Shown here: positions 12,177-30,748 of the stretch, piece by piece | Layout of the letters: each line of letters opens with the position of its first letter | Numbering within the stretch: the stretch's first letter is position 1 | From: Fomitopsis serialis | Lineage: Eukaryota; Basidiomycota; Agaricomycetes; Polyporales; Fomitopsidaceae | Length of the DNA: 64,000 bases | Direction of reading: 5' to 3' | NCBI RefSeq assembly: GCF_022376445.1 | Contig: NW_025954978.1 | Coordinates: 1 to 64,000, forward strand | Program-made: the position numbers and the translations under genes | The notes under the pieces: model-generated | Seen by the model: the letters and a program-made list of their open reading frames with translations, nothing else | The model's database searches: none | What the model was told of the DNA's origin: nothing

Positions 12177-13544
12177 ATGGCTCCGCCCGAGCTACCCTTG
12201 GAGGCCCAAGAACATGTCCTGGACCACCTTCATGACGACCTGAAGACTTTGAAGTCTTGCAGTTTCGTCTGTCGCGCTTGGACTCGCACAACGAGATTAC
12301 ATCTTCTCGGGACCATCGTGCTGAACACAAGATGCAACGCCATCCGTTTCCTCTCTCTTCTAGAGGAATCTGACCGGATCGGAACTGGTGTTGCTTCCTG
12401 TGTGCGGGAGCTTGAGTTGCCTATACTGGGGTTTCCTCGCCGTGGGAAGCGTTCAGAGATGCGCTGCGAATTGTTGAGCAGCATCTCGCGCCGCCTTCCT
12501 GTGGTCGAGGTTCTCTGTGTTAGGCGCTTCAATATCACCGCCCTCATGGACTATTTACATTCCGATGACGAGGCCTTCAATATGCAAGACGCTTTATCCT
12601 CGATATTCGTCTTCCCCCATCTCAAAGCAATTCACTACCACGGGCTGGAGGTCATGGGTATCAACGAACTTTTGGAGTTCCTCGGGGCATTCCCAACAGT
12701 TTCCTCCCTGCATGCACATAACATTGACAGCCGTTGGGATGAGCCGTGGCCTCTCGAGACCACCGCTATCCAGAACTTCGTTGCAAAGCGTCAACAGGCA
12801 CCTATCTCTATAGAAGACATCATGGGAGACCTCTTCTCACGGTCAGATGAGCTGCGCAAGCTACTAGCTGCGTTAGCGGTGCCCCCGTTTGAGCTACGGC
12901 TCAAGAGATTGGGATGGACAATAAACGGAACATCTGGGTGGCTTCCCTTACTGCCTATGCTGCTTCCGGTGTTCCGCAGGGCCAACGCAACATTGGAGTA
13001 CCTCGAGCTCGCCTTTAATGCCAACGATGGTAAGTGTCAGTTCTGTGGCTCTCAGAAAGTCAGGTCTCTCACCGGACCGTGTGCTGCAGTGTGGCTGGAA
13101 CGCCTCGATTTGTCCAATCATCGTCGTCTGAAGTCCGTATCGCTCACCTTCCGTTTCACCCCCGAAAAGCATCACCAATGGCCTCGCGTCCCAGTGTTTC
13201 TGTCGAGGATCACCTCTACCGACTTGCAAGTTGTGGATCTCCACTTTCATTCTTCCAAACAACCCTTCCTCTGGGAGTTCCTTGATTGGTCGGCTCTGAG
13301 TGATGCATTCATCGCTTTGCATCGCAAATGCCCGAGGATGACGGTTACATTCTACTTCTATATAGATGCCGGACACGGCGTCGTCATTCCCGATGCAATC
13401 GATCCTCTGAGGGTACGAATTGCTCCTGTTCTGGCCACAGGGATGCGTGTAGTCGTCGATCGGCGCATTGTCACCAAGCAAGTCGGACTTTTCGCGGATA
13501 GGTGGATACCTATACAGTCAGAGCGTGGTCTACTTGAAGCTTGA
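12177..13544 (+). CDS. F-box/LRR-like protein, copy B
   Basis: Paralogue of the minus-strand gene ending at 1111, predicted at about 435 residues after splicing (exons 12177-13029 and 13090-13544). The N-terminal F-box reads ELPLEAQEHVLDHL and LKSCSFVCRAW; the remainder is leucine-rich. The 60-nt intron 13030-13089 (GTAAGT to GCAG) is a multiple of three and has no stop, so an unspliced transcript would also be open and add 20 residues. The same intron in copy A is 64 nt with stops, which shows that it is a true intron. A 5'-UTR intron at 12102-12156 is shared with copy A. A role as SCF adaptor follows from the family; the substrate is unknown. Confidence 0.82.
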   Translation: MAPPELPLEAQEHVLDHLHDDLKTLKSCSFVCRAWTRTTRLHLLGTIVLNTRCNAIRFLSLLEESDRIGTGVASCVRELELPILGFPRRGKRSEMRCELLSSISRRLPVVEVLCVRRFNITALMDYLHSDDEAFNMQDALSSIFVFPHLKAIHYHGLEVMGINELLEFLGAFPTVSSLHAHNIDSRWDEPWPLETTAIQNFVAKRQQAPISIEDIMGDLFSRSDELRKLLAALAVPPFELRLKRLGWTINGTSGWLPLLPMLLPVFRRANATLEYLELAFNANDGKCQFCGSQKVRSLTGPCAAVWLERLDLSNHRRLKSVSLTFRFTPEKHHQWPRVPVFLSRITSTDLQVVDLHFHSSKQPFLWEFLDWSALSDAFIALHRKCPRMTVTFYFYIDAGHGVVIPDAIDPLRVRIAPVLATGMRVVVDRRIVTKQVGLFADRWIPIQSERGLLEA

Positions 13545-14419
13545 CTGGCGACCAAGAGATGGACCGTCCTGTATCTAGACCCTAGCTTCAAACACATCTT
13601 GTCAACAATTTCTTGAACGAGGCATTTCAGTCCTCTTGCATAGTCTGTTATCGTTGTTATCGTCTCCGGCTCGACCACTTGTGTTACTGTGTACTTAGAA
13701 TTATGTTGACGGATGATCCACGACAAGTAGTTTGGGACACTGTACTGTATATATACGCCTCCCCTCAGTCCCTTGTATGACCAAGCACTCGAGTGGTTTG
13801 TCCCGCTTACCCGTGCGCCTTCATGTTCTCCCGAGCCGCATGCACGTATCCTCGAGCATCAAGAGCCACACTCGTGGTGCAATATGCTACTATGAGATCT
13901 TTGGCAGTAGTGCATGAGGTTCCGACAGTCACTCACTGATCTTCGCCACGACCGTTGAGGACGTCTACTAGCACGCCCTTGCGCAGGTCTGAAGAACGGT
14001 TTGTGAGAGGAGTTTTTAGCACAAAACAGGGACACTATGGTCGCTGACTGGTTTAGTACTCGCTGCACTCGGAGGCAGCTTGTCGATCGGACGGATCAAC
14101 GGTAGTCTCCGCCTCTCTGAGTCAACGCCTGGGCATTATCGTTTTTGTTTGTAATCCGTTTATCGTCATTTGAGGCGAAGCCTATGTAGACTCGAACAAT
14201 ACACATGTACACTACTGAGGTTCGATTCGATGGTGTCTAGCTGATCATTGGCTCAGTGCGCTCCGGCATTATCGTAACATCGTCATCGCTACAGCTCTGT
14301 ATACGTAGTAGTTCATCGTAAAACATGGGTCAAATGATACATCTAGGGTGACATCTATGCGTTAAAGGCCAAAAAGTAGCAGCGTAAACCGTGACATTTC
14401 GTCGTCCACGACCACAACA

Positions 14420-21402
<6,983 letters not shown>

Positions 21403-22490
21403 GGCAGGCACAGAAGTCAAGTGCAGCTACGAAGGAAGGACGTTGCTCCTGAAGATCGAGGCGAGGCGAAGGAGAGTGGACGAACATGGTGGGCCATATA
21501 TACCGCCGCTGCGCGGCAAGCTATCTACGATTTGGAGCACGAGCAGGCACCGATCAGCGCTTCAGCAACGAGTCAGCACGATGCTCATCGGCGTGTAACC
21601 CGCCGAACCGCCAGGCTGACGACAAGCTTGAAAGCTTCGGCTGTCTGGACGCGTGAAAGACGGTTGTACAAACATCTGTCTCTATTCCGTGGAGTGATGA
21701 AGAAATAGACAGGCATTGCGGCGCCGGATGCCTCGCATGTGAGCTCAGGCGTGCGTACGTAGAACACGGCAGAGATAAGTACTGAGACGGCAGGAGGATC
21801 TGGAGGTCGAAGTTGTCGAAGTGGTAGCATAAGAATAGAGATCTCATCGGTCGGCATCCAGTGCCGAGGCCGTGGGGGCCGGGGGGCACCGAGTCGGCGG
21901 CCGCGCCGAGGAACGCGTCGGCATCCTTGTCACGGTCTTACTTGCACAGCTGAGTACTTACTTATAATTAGTTGCAGGAGGACCACTCATCCTCGCCGTT
22001 GGTCCTCGCGGAGTGATCCCTGTGTCGCTGCTTGTGTCTCTTGACCGCGACTTGACCGTCTTCGAATCCCTTGGACATATTTACTCGTCTCCGGGCCGCT
22101 GCGCAGGTGTGGCTAAATGGCATCCTCCTCCCTTCGATCCGGTCGCGCCTCCTTGCGCTCTCTTGGAGGGTCAAAATTGGCTCTCGTGAATGCATGGTCG
22201 ACTCTTCTCGCCTGCGCCAAGATCACCAGTATCCTCGAGCTCAGCGTCGCAGTCGCGCTCTTCTGTCACCCTCGCTCGACAGGGGCTGGCTGTCTTCGTT
22301 CATCATACGTGTACGCCATGCTCTCTGGTCCCATGCCCATCCTCTGATCTTTCCTCTACTCACCCGCGAGCCCATGACAGGTGCCGACCTGTAGTACGAG
22401 GCTGCAGGAGTGGCCTACAGCATCAACGCAGCGTTCCCAGGAGCAGCATACGTCGCACTCTGGTGCTGAGCCTCCGTGCAACATGGCCCA
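21403..22490. other. Upstream region of the ABC transporter; no gene seen
   Basis: No gene was recognised. The first few hundred bases should hold the promoter and 5' UTR of the minus-strand ABC transporter. Plus-strand open frames at 22071-22561 are compositionally Ser/Arg-rich with no domain. Confidence 0.5.
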
Positions 22491-22652
22491 GCGAAACCTA
22501 CGACGCGCCTAGCCACGGCGACGTAGCGAAACCTATGATGTGCCTAGCCACGGCACCATAGCGAAACCTATGATGCGCCTAGCCACGACGCCATAGCGAA
22601 ACCTGCGATGCCCCGCTGAGGCTTCGCAGCGAAACCTATCCTACGCCTAGGA
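22491..22652 (+). repeat. 35-bp tandem repeat array
   Basis: Copies begin at 22491, 22526, 22561, 22596 and 22629, each opening with GCGAAACCT. The first three are exactly 35 bp and nearly identical, with a shared GCCTAGCCAC core. The fourth is 33 bp and diverged, the fifth partial. There are no spacers of unique sequence, so it is a minisatellite, not a CRISPR array. Confidence 0.85.
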
Positions 22653-23100
22653 TAGCGAGCGGGTCATATGGCATCTGGCGAGTCGCAAGAGCACCGGACA
22701 GGGGTTTGTCCCAGGTGCTCCTCTTCACTTGCCAGGGCTATCCTGTTCACATCTACCCGCCGTCCCAGTTCCCTCAAGTCTTCATGTACCACGTGCATCG
22801 AAACCTGAAAGAGAATCAAATCAAATATTCTTGGCCAGCTGGTGGGCTATAGCCGCAGGAGGGTCGAGCACCGCTACTCCTTGTCAAACATGAAGTCGAT
22901 TGGTACATGTTGATCGAGGCAAATTAAATACAGTCTGCACGTTATCCTACAGTACCCGACACCCTGCCCGCCCAACGTCTACGCAGGAGCACGGAGCACG
23001 GCCGTGCTCAGCGTTTCACTCCACGACCACCGCTCGTGCGCACCGTACATGGCCAGGGCGCTCTGCCATCGCCCAGTATATTCCTCGACGCACACACCGC
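22653..23100. other. No gene seen
   Basis: No coding signal was found between the minisatellite and the protease-like pseudogene. Confidence 0.5.
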
Positions 23101-24214
23101 CTAGGCAATGACCGGGTGGAGGTGGGCGTCCGGGAACCCGTTGGCCTTGATACGCTGGAAGAGCCAGGCGAAGGGCGTCGCGTACGTGATGTCGGTGGAC
23201 TCGGTATCGCTAGTATCGCCAGTGTGGGGGTCGCCAGTACCGCCAGTGAGGAGGCCGCCGATACGTCCGCGCCTGTCAACAATGACAGAGCCAGAATCGC
23301 CAGCGGCGGAGAAGTCGCCAGATTTTCTGTCGTACGGCAGAATGGACCATTCCACCGATGTCTGCTTAGTGCCGTCCCCGCAGTACTCTCGCACGTATGA
23401 GAAGACGCCGGTGGCGCTACCAATGGTCACCCCAGTGGCGCTCCCGTTCTTTGTGACGAAGAGGCAGGGTTTGTTGTCACGATCGAGCATGTCCGGGTTG
23501 TGCATCGCGTCCTCCGTGATGAAATCCTGAAGCTTGAGGAGGCGGTCCACAGGATACTCGTAGTAGCCGTCCTCGTAATGCGGGTACATCTTCCGGACAA
23601 CTTGACGAGGAAGACCTTGTCACTATCGCCGCCTTCGGCGATGTAGAGGCCTCCGGTGCCCTCAGTGAAAGGCGTGCGCTCGGCAGCGATGTGCAGGCCG
23701 AGCACGGAGAGGTCCGCGCACGTCGACAGTGGGGTGAAAGTCGTTAACAGGTTTGAGGAGCTCCTGGCCGGCCGACCGGGTGTAGACCGACACGCGGAAC
23801 TCGACGTCGACGTCGGTGATGTCGAACTCCTTGAGGAGGGCGAGGCAACCGAGCGCCGCGGTGTGGGCGTCCTCGCCAGAGACTCGGGGAGCACGCCGAT
23901 CCAGAGTACGACGGGGCCGGGAGCCTCGCCAAACTCAGCGAAGCGAACCTGTCGATGCTCGTCCACTTGACCTTTACGGAGTCGAGGCAGGCGACGACCT
24001 TGTCACCCAACTCCTTCCAGACCGTGATGATCTTGTGGCCGAAGACTGGCCTGAGCTCCCTCCGCACGCTGTAGGCCTCCGGGCCGGTAGGTTCCCTCCA
24101 CGGCGTGGTCCCCGTACGGTACACCAATTTCGGCTCGGAGGGCAAGCCCGCATAATAGGCAATCGCCTCCAACTCGGAGACGGAGTATGGGGGAGAAGAA
24201 GGAGTGACAGACAT
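23101..24214 (-). pseudogene. Decayed GDSGS trypsin-fold protein
   Basis: This is a remnant of a basidiomycete family whose members begin with a conserved N-terminal region (here SVSELEAIAYYAGLPSEPK) and end in a trypsin-like segment with a GDSGS serine motif (FSAAGDSGSVIVD, about 23275-23313). The frame changes several times without splice signals: near 23955 (after WTSIDRF), near 23877 (ESLA to EDAHTAAL), near 23710 (VDVRG to LHIAAERTP) and near 23600 (KVFLV to MYPHYEDGYY). The last junction also lacks the middle of the protein, where family members carry the catalytic His (ARHV) and a long linker. The C-terminal 162 codons are still open. It is probably a pseudogene; sequencing error could explain one shift, not the missing centre. 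Confidence 0.75.
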
Positions 24215-25256
24215 TGTATATTGAAGTCGTGAACGGGGCTGAGGTCGGTCTCGGTGGTTGGTGGTGTGGTAATACTTAGGGGGTCTCTGGCTGCAAAGTG
24301 TAATAGCGAACCCCACAACCCGGCCGTCACACGTCACAAGCCCGCCGCCCGCCGCTGCAGAGATTGACGTGCCGCAAGTCACACCCGACCCCGCCGTCGG
24401 CTGGTCTCGTCCGACGGTGGTGGGTGCGTACACACGGATGGGTACGAGACCACCGTCGGCCTGAGGCGGGCGCAACGGCGGGGGCGCGTCACACGTCACA
24501 CGTGTCCCGCCGCTGCGCCAGATCGTGTACCATTGTCACACGGCGCACCTGTGGGGCTCGCAGTTCGCCACAGTATTCATAGTCTCCCGAGCAAGCAATG
24601 CACGTATGGACAATTTATACAAGCATGAGGAGTCACTGGAAGAAGAGAGGCCTAGGGAAACCCGGGAAGGTGAGTGCGAAAACTCGAAGCAGCAAGCTGA
24701 AGGACTGCCTTGTGATTTTCCACAAACATCAACATCAATCTGTTGAGTAGGCGGTGAGACATTTGACTGGGTAGCGCAAGGATAGCGCTAGCGTTTGACT
24801 GGAACTTTGGTGCAAGGGGAACGTAGAGTAAGACAACCGGCTCCCCTTTGATAAGATATTATTAGATGGTCATATGATAGCCTGCGTCGCGTCGCGTCCG
24901 AGTCGCGGCCGGCGCTAATGATGGGATCGTTTCTTCCTCCTCCCAAGCTCCTACCTCTACAGTAATATACCGCATTCCTCGTGAAAGATTATTAGGCATG
25001 GTGCACCTCATAATAATCTTCCACGGGAATATCGCATCAAAAGCTAAGCTTCTGCACTTACTTCTCAAACTGTGTACACTGCCCGCCCGCGCGTTCAATC
25101 CCGGGCCAGTTGAGGCTGACCTAGTGCTGCCTGGCACAATGGCAGCCTCAACTTGCCCTTTTAATAGCAGCTGCTCATCACTGTGCTTCCTTGCCTCCGC
25201 CCACCTGGGTTCCTTCAAGTAGCAGTACACTCTTCGACGTACACAAGCCCACACCG
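24215..25256. other. No gene seen
   Basis: No supported gene. The right end should contain the promoter of the coiled-coil gene at 25257; the left end is upstream of the protease-like pseudogene. Confidence 0.5.
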
Positions 25257-28200
25257 ATGCCGCCCAACATGTCAACACGCCAGCGACTTCTACTCTACCA
25301 ACTACTGGTCTCTCTCATAGCCACAGGATACTTCGTTGGCTCTCCACCTCGGCCCGTTGAAGAATACTTAGGTTCTCTCTCTGTCCTCGGCAACTTGGTG
25401 CTGTACTTCTCCGTCCTCGGTCTGTATGCCTCCTCGGTCTTCGCAGTCATTCACTGGTGCATCTTGCCTTGTGTCATACTCTGTGTCTCTCGGCTCTTCG
25501 GAAGACCGGTCAATTCCAGGAACTGCCATCAGCATGTGCAGTACCTGCAGGTTCGTACTTCACTTATTCCCATCTTACCGCTCCCTCACGTCTGCCCGCC
25601 GTAGTCCGCGATCCGCGGCTATCTTCACAAGCAATGTCGGGAACAGGTACGTCTTCCCTCTTCGCCTCTCGGTTCCCTGCGGCTGACATCCTTTGCGCCG
25701 GCAGCTGGCTTCGACTTCGCTGGATTGGGAGCTCCGCTTCCAGCGCCTCCAGCACGCGAATGCGGCCCTCCAGCAGACAATCGAAGCCCTCGAAGCCAGC
25801 ACCGACGCCGCCCGCGCCGACAACGCCGCCCTTCGGACGAACGGCGCGAAGCTGCTTTCCGTTATGCAAGCCTGGCGCGTGGCAGGCAGGCGCCGCGTGA
25901 AGAAGCAGACTAAGAAGCTCGTCGACTCGCGCATTGGACACAAGAGCACCCTTTCGGACCTACGGAAGGAACGGCGCACGCATGCGACGACGAAGGACAC
26001 GGCTACCGACTGGGAGACTCGCGCTCGCGAGCACGAAGCGAAGGTGCTCGAGCTCCAGTCCGCGCTGAAGGAGTGCGAGATCCGCGCCCGGAAGCACGAG
26101 CTCCTCGCCAACGACTGGAGGTCGCGTACATCCGATGGGAAGGCTGCGATCAAGGAGCTCGAGTCTCACAAGCGCAACTTGGAGGTGAAGGCCGCCGACT
26201 TCGAGACCAAGGCTACGGATTGGGAGACACAGGCTACGGAGTGGCGGACAGAGGCTACCGACCTGCGGGCCGAGGCCGAGGCATGGCAGAAGTATACCTA
26301 CGATCTGGACGCCACCGCTAAAGCTTGGAAAGTCAGTTCGAAGGAGTTCGAGGCCAAGGCGCACAAGCATGAGACCAAAATCCACGAGCTGCGGACGCTT
26401 AACGAAAAGCTCAAGGAGAAAGTCGTCAAATGGAAGGATAATGCGACTACGCTGGAGACCGAGGCCGGTGAATGGAAGGTCCGCGCTCACAACGAGGAAG
26501 GCAGGGCCAACGATCTCAAGACACACGCTTCCGAGCTCGAGACGCAGATCGACGAGTGGAAAACACTTGCCATGGAGTACGAGTGTCTGGCCAGCAACTG
26601 GGAAGCTCACGCTCGCGACGAGGAAGTTAGGGGCAATGGCCTCGAGACGCACGCTTCCGAGCTCAAGGGTCAAATCGACGAGTGGAAAGCCGTTGCCGCG
26701 AAGCACGAAACTCACGCCAATAACTGGGAATCCCACGCTCACGACGAGCAAGCCAGGGCTAGCAACCTCGAGACGCGCGCTTCCGAGCTCAACGGACAAA
26801 TTGACACATTGCAGGCCCTTGCCACGGAGCATGAGACCAAGGCTTGCGAATGGGAATCCCGCGCTCACGACGAGGAAGCTAGGGCTAATAGCCTCCAGTC
26901 ACACGCTTCTGAGCTCACGGTGCAGATCCACAAGCTGGAGACCCTTGTTATGGAGCATGAGGCTAGCACCAATGACTGGAAGGCCCGCGCCCACGACGAG
27001 GAATCTAGGGCCAACGGTCTCGAGACACACGCTTCCGAGCTCGAAGGGCAGATCGACGCGTGGCAAGCCCTTTCCAAGGAGCACGAGACCAAGGCGAGTG
27101 ACTGGGAAGCTCGCGCTCATGACGAGGAGGCCAGAGCCAACGGCCTCGAGACTCGCGCCTCCGAGCTCAATGTTCAAATCGAAGAGTGGAAAGCCGTTGC
27201 CGCGAAGCACGAAACTCGCGCCAGTAACTGGGAATCCCGCGCTCATGACGATCAAGCCAGGGTCAACGACCTCGAGACACGCACTTCCGAGCTTGACGGT
27301 CAAATCGACACATTGCAAGCCCTTGCCGCGGAGCACGAGACCAAGGCGTTCAACTGGGAAACTCGCGCTCGCGACGAGGAAGTCAGGGCCAATGGCCTCA
27401 ACACACGCGTTTCCGCGCTCAAGGTGCAGATCGACAATCTAAAGACCCTTATTACGGAGCACGAGACCAACGCCAATGACTGGAAGGTCCGCGCCCACGA
27501 CGAGGAATCTAGGGCCAACGGTCTCAAGACACGCGCTTTCGAGCTCGAGGGGCAGATAGTCGGGTTGCGAGCCCTTTTGAAGGAGCACGAGACCAAGGCC
27601 AACGAATGGGAAGCTCGCGTCCACGGCGAGGAAGCCAGAGCGAACAGCCTTGAGGCACACACTTCCGAGCTCAACGGCCAAATCGACGAATGGAAGTCCC
27701 TTGCCGCGAAGCACGAGGCCGAAGCCAATGGCTGGGAAGCCCGCGCTCACGATGAGAAAACCAAGGCTACCGACCTCGAGACACGTGCTTCAGAGCTCGA
27801 AGGGCAAATCGACGAGTGGAAGGCCCTTACGACCGAGTACGAGACCAAGGCGGGCTATCTGCAGACCCGGGCTACCGAGCTTGAGGCGGCAGCTGCTGAC
27901 TGGAAGGTGCGCGCCCACGAGCACGAGAACACTGCCAACGAGTTGGCGTCCCGTATCGCCGAGCAGGAAGCACAGGTCCACGACCTCCAGGCACGCACTA
28001 TCGAGCTTCAGGCCACCATTGACGGCTGCAACACCCGTGCGGCTGAGCAAGAGGCCAGGGTGACCATCTTGGAGGCTCGTGAGCGCGAGTTCAAGACGGC
28101 GATCTGCGACCGGGATTCTCGCGCTCAGGAGCTGGAGACGACAATGCGCGACCGGGACTCTCGCGTTCAACAGCTTGAGGCGACAATATGCGACCAGAAG

Positions 28201-29577
28201 TCACGCATTCGAGTACTTAAGGCCGAGGTCAGAACTTGGGAGTCGCGCGCAGAGGATCATTTGTTCAAATACGAGATCACGGAGGCTCACGCTCGCGATG
28301 AGCAAGCTAGAGCTGACATTGAGGAGGCCCGCGCACTCGAGCTCGAGACCAAGGCAAACAACTTGGCGGCCGTGATTCTTCGATTGGAGGCGCAAGTCAG
28401 CATCAGCGAGGCGAAGGCCCACACCTGCGAGGTCCGTGCGCAGGAAGCAGAGAACAAGGCTGACGACTGGAAGACTCGCGCCTTCGACGAGGCGACTAAA
28501 GCAAAGGACTCGGAAGATCGCATCCACAAGCTCGAGGGCAAGATCGATGACTGCGAGACGGAGCGCAACCAGGTCAAGTCTCAACTGACTGCAGTCCAGC
28601 AACGTTCTCAGAAGACCGAGGCCGAGCTTGCCCGCATCCGCACCACGCTCGACGCACAGAAGAAGACGAACACCTCGCTTGAAACCCTGAACGTCACCCT
28701 TAAGACGGAGCGCGACGACTTCAGAATTCAGTTGGCTGCAAAGGAGGCGCGCGTGCAGGATGTCGAGGCTCAGCTGTCACGCGCTGAAGGCGAAATCGAC
28801 GCTCAGAAAATCGCCTACGAGCTAGTCAAGGAGAACGTCACTACCAGGAACGACCACGATGTTCCGCAGGTCGAGATTCCCGAAGCAGACCGTCAGCATG
28901 GCCGCGATGACGAACACCAGCCGGTCAAGGAACGCGCTCAAACAGCAGAGGCTCAGCTCGCTCTGGTCAAGGAAAAGCTCGAGAACTCCGAGATGCTGTC
29001 TATTCGACTCAGTGAACGCGTGGCTTCGATCGAAATGGACCGTGCCCTGCTCCTGCATCGGCTAGACGAGATGAAGGGCAACAATTGCGGAGGCAACCCG
29101 AATGGCGAGAAACCGGTACCCAACGACAACATGATTCAGCCCGACAAGGAGGCCCAACATCCTTCTGTTACCTTGGACGATTCCTCTGCCATGCGGGACC
29201 TCGTGGTTTTTCTGGCGTACGCCCGGAAACAGCACAAGATTGCACAGAACGCCCAGCAGGTTGATCACGCGAAAACTCATGAAATCCACCTTGCGGCCCA
29301 CACAGTTCTCGACGCTGCCAACAAGAAGGTCGCCTCTGTGCTCAAGGAGATGCATCGACAGCACCATCAATACGAACTCGATCGGTACAAGCAGCAACTG
29401 GATATCGACGCCAAGGACCGCGAACTCAAGGACAACTGGGAGCGTATTCAGGCGCTGGAAACGGCGCTCTGGAAGATGTCTGCACATATCGCCCCGGATG
29501 ATGATGACGCAGAAGCGAATTCGTCTATGGATGCGGAGACCGGCCTCTCTACGGAGGGGCTGGCCGCATTGGCTTGA
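25257..29577 (+). CDS. Membrane-anchored giant coiled-coil repeat protein
   Basis: Uncharacterised protein of 1402 residues in three exons: 25257-25550, 25605-25646 (14 codons) and 25705-29577. The phases close, and the start is the ATG of MPPNMSTRQR. Residues about 9-26 and 43-77 are hydrophobic and look like one or two transmembrane segments or a hairpin, so the rod probably hangs from a membrane. From about residue 113 to 1250 the chain is almost continuous coiled coil, with Glu/Lys/Ala heptads and regularly placed Trp. Residues 369-830 are eleven consecutive 42-residue units (six heptads each). The end is less regular, acidic, and terminates in GLSTEGLAALA. No catalytic domain is visible. 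A tether, spacer or cytoskeletal rod role is inference from shape only; I know of no named family. Confidence 0.85.
26473..27858 (+). repeat. Eleven 126-bp coding repeats
   Basis: Each unit is exactly 126 bp (42 codons), beginning at a Trp codon: 26473, 26599 and so on every 126 bp to 27733. The unit consensus starts W-E-(A/S)-R-A-H-D-E-E-A-R-A and contains L-E-T-(H/R)-A-S-E-L and Q-I-D. Units 2-5 pair one by one with units 6-9, so a 504-bp block of four units was itself duplicated. Confidence 0.95.
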
Positions 29578-30562
29578 GGCAGTACGTCTGTCAGGGTTTC
29601 CTAGACGCGGGTGTGGATGGTACAATCTCCAATGGGGATGCGAGGGGTTCGTAGAGCGGGGATAAGTAGGGATTGTCAACGACAGAGTGCAGGAGATCGG
29701 CTTCAAATACCTATCAAGTACGTCTTCCTCAAGAAACGCTATGACCCAGCTGACAGGACCTGTGCATGGTCAATTAGTGCGTCATGATCCATATCTAGAG
29801 GTGCGTAGAACGCCCTCCACTGTGATGAATAACTTGACTGATCTCGAACTAACTGATAGCACGCACACCGCGGGACCTGCGGTGCTCATTACTCTGGAAC
29901 GCGAGGCTGCTTCCCGTCGCATGCCATTACACGACGAAGCGTCCTCCAGGATCACATCCGAAGTGGACTGCTGTGTTGGACACATGACTTGTGAGTCTCC
30001 CACCATCCGATACATCGTACCGTTCAATAATCGCACCCCAAAGTGCGGTCACATTAGTGCGGAGCTCAGTCATCCAATACGGCCTCCACGACGTCGATAC
30101 GACTCAAACTGGAAGCATTCGAACGTTCTTGATGATTCTGTCATCCCTTCCTTATCAATTCTCTCTACCCCCTTCGTCAGTACTCCGGACGATGCATCAA
30201 CTCACACCCTTTCCTACGTCGAAGATTCCCTAGCACATGCAAGACATACTTTATCCTCCCGATGTCCGTGTCTCCCTGCGATCTCTGTTTCGTTCCTTTT
30301 TACGTTCATTATTTCACCATCCTTCCCTACATCTCTTTCTACTTCCCTACATGCCTTTGTTTCATTCCATTCTATTTCTACCTCACTCCCTCGTCTCCCA
30401 CACATCCATCATGATCTTATTTTTCGCTTGCCCACCTTGTCATTAGCCTCGTGTCTCATCTATTCATTCATTGTGAACTACTCTCGGTATGCGCATGCTT
30501 GGAAGTCGGCAAGTACCAAGGTCAGAAGCCATGAAACTGTGAAGATCACAATATGTATGCAA
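29578..30562. other. No gene seen; pyrimidine-rich tract
   Basis: The stretch contains a long C/T-rich tract at about 30260-30440. A 313-codon open frame runs across it, but it shows no domain and owes its length to the tract, so I do not call it. Confidence 0.5.
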
Positions 30563-30634
30563 CTCACTCTATTTAGAAGCTGCGGCTTTTGTGTGATTTG
30601 TCACACAAAAGCCGCAGCTTCAAAATAGAGTGAG
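30563..30634. repeat. Near-perfect 34-bp hairpin
   Basis: Left arm 30563-30596 and right arm 30601-30634 are inverted copies with a single mismatch (position 13 of the arm) and a 4-nt loop, TTTG. The arm begins CTCACTCTATTT. It lies 115 bp beyond the 3' end of the minus-strand capping-protein gene. It could be a small-RNA precursor, a foldback MITE relic or a 3'-end structure; nothing else in the sequence decides. Confidence 0.9.
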
Positions 30635-30748
30635 GCTGGAATCGGGTTTGATGACACACAGCACCCAGCGCCGCTCTCGTAGTCAAGAATACATTCGATA
30701 GCACTTCTTCCAGTACATCACATTGATCGCGTCCCGATATCAGCACTA

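Larger units (their letters stand above)
11640..14120 (-). repeat. Arm B of an inverted segmental duplication
   Basis: Partner of arm A at 550-2830, in opposite orientation. It is about 200 bp longer, mainly because of extra sequence in the promoter region around 11725-11900 and 12040-12070. Coding sequence, 5'-UTR intron, 3' flank and the 55-bp upstream block are all shared. Beyond about 14120 similarity stops abruptly, as it does left of about 550 in arm A. Confidence 0.85.

Noticed and set aside
22491..22652. CRISPR-like array
   Set aside because: Repeats are directly tandem without unique spacers and the genome is eukaryotic.
26369..27442. Alternative plus-strand frame in the coiled-coil gene
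   Set aside because: It is a shadow of the 126-bp repeats; its own repeats come from the real frame.
29687..30628. 313-codon plus-strand frame
   Set aside because: Length is due to a C/T-rich tract; it runs into the hairpin and has no domain or splice context.
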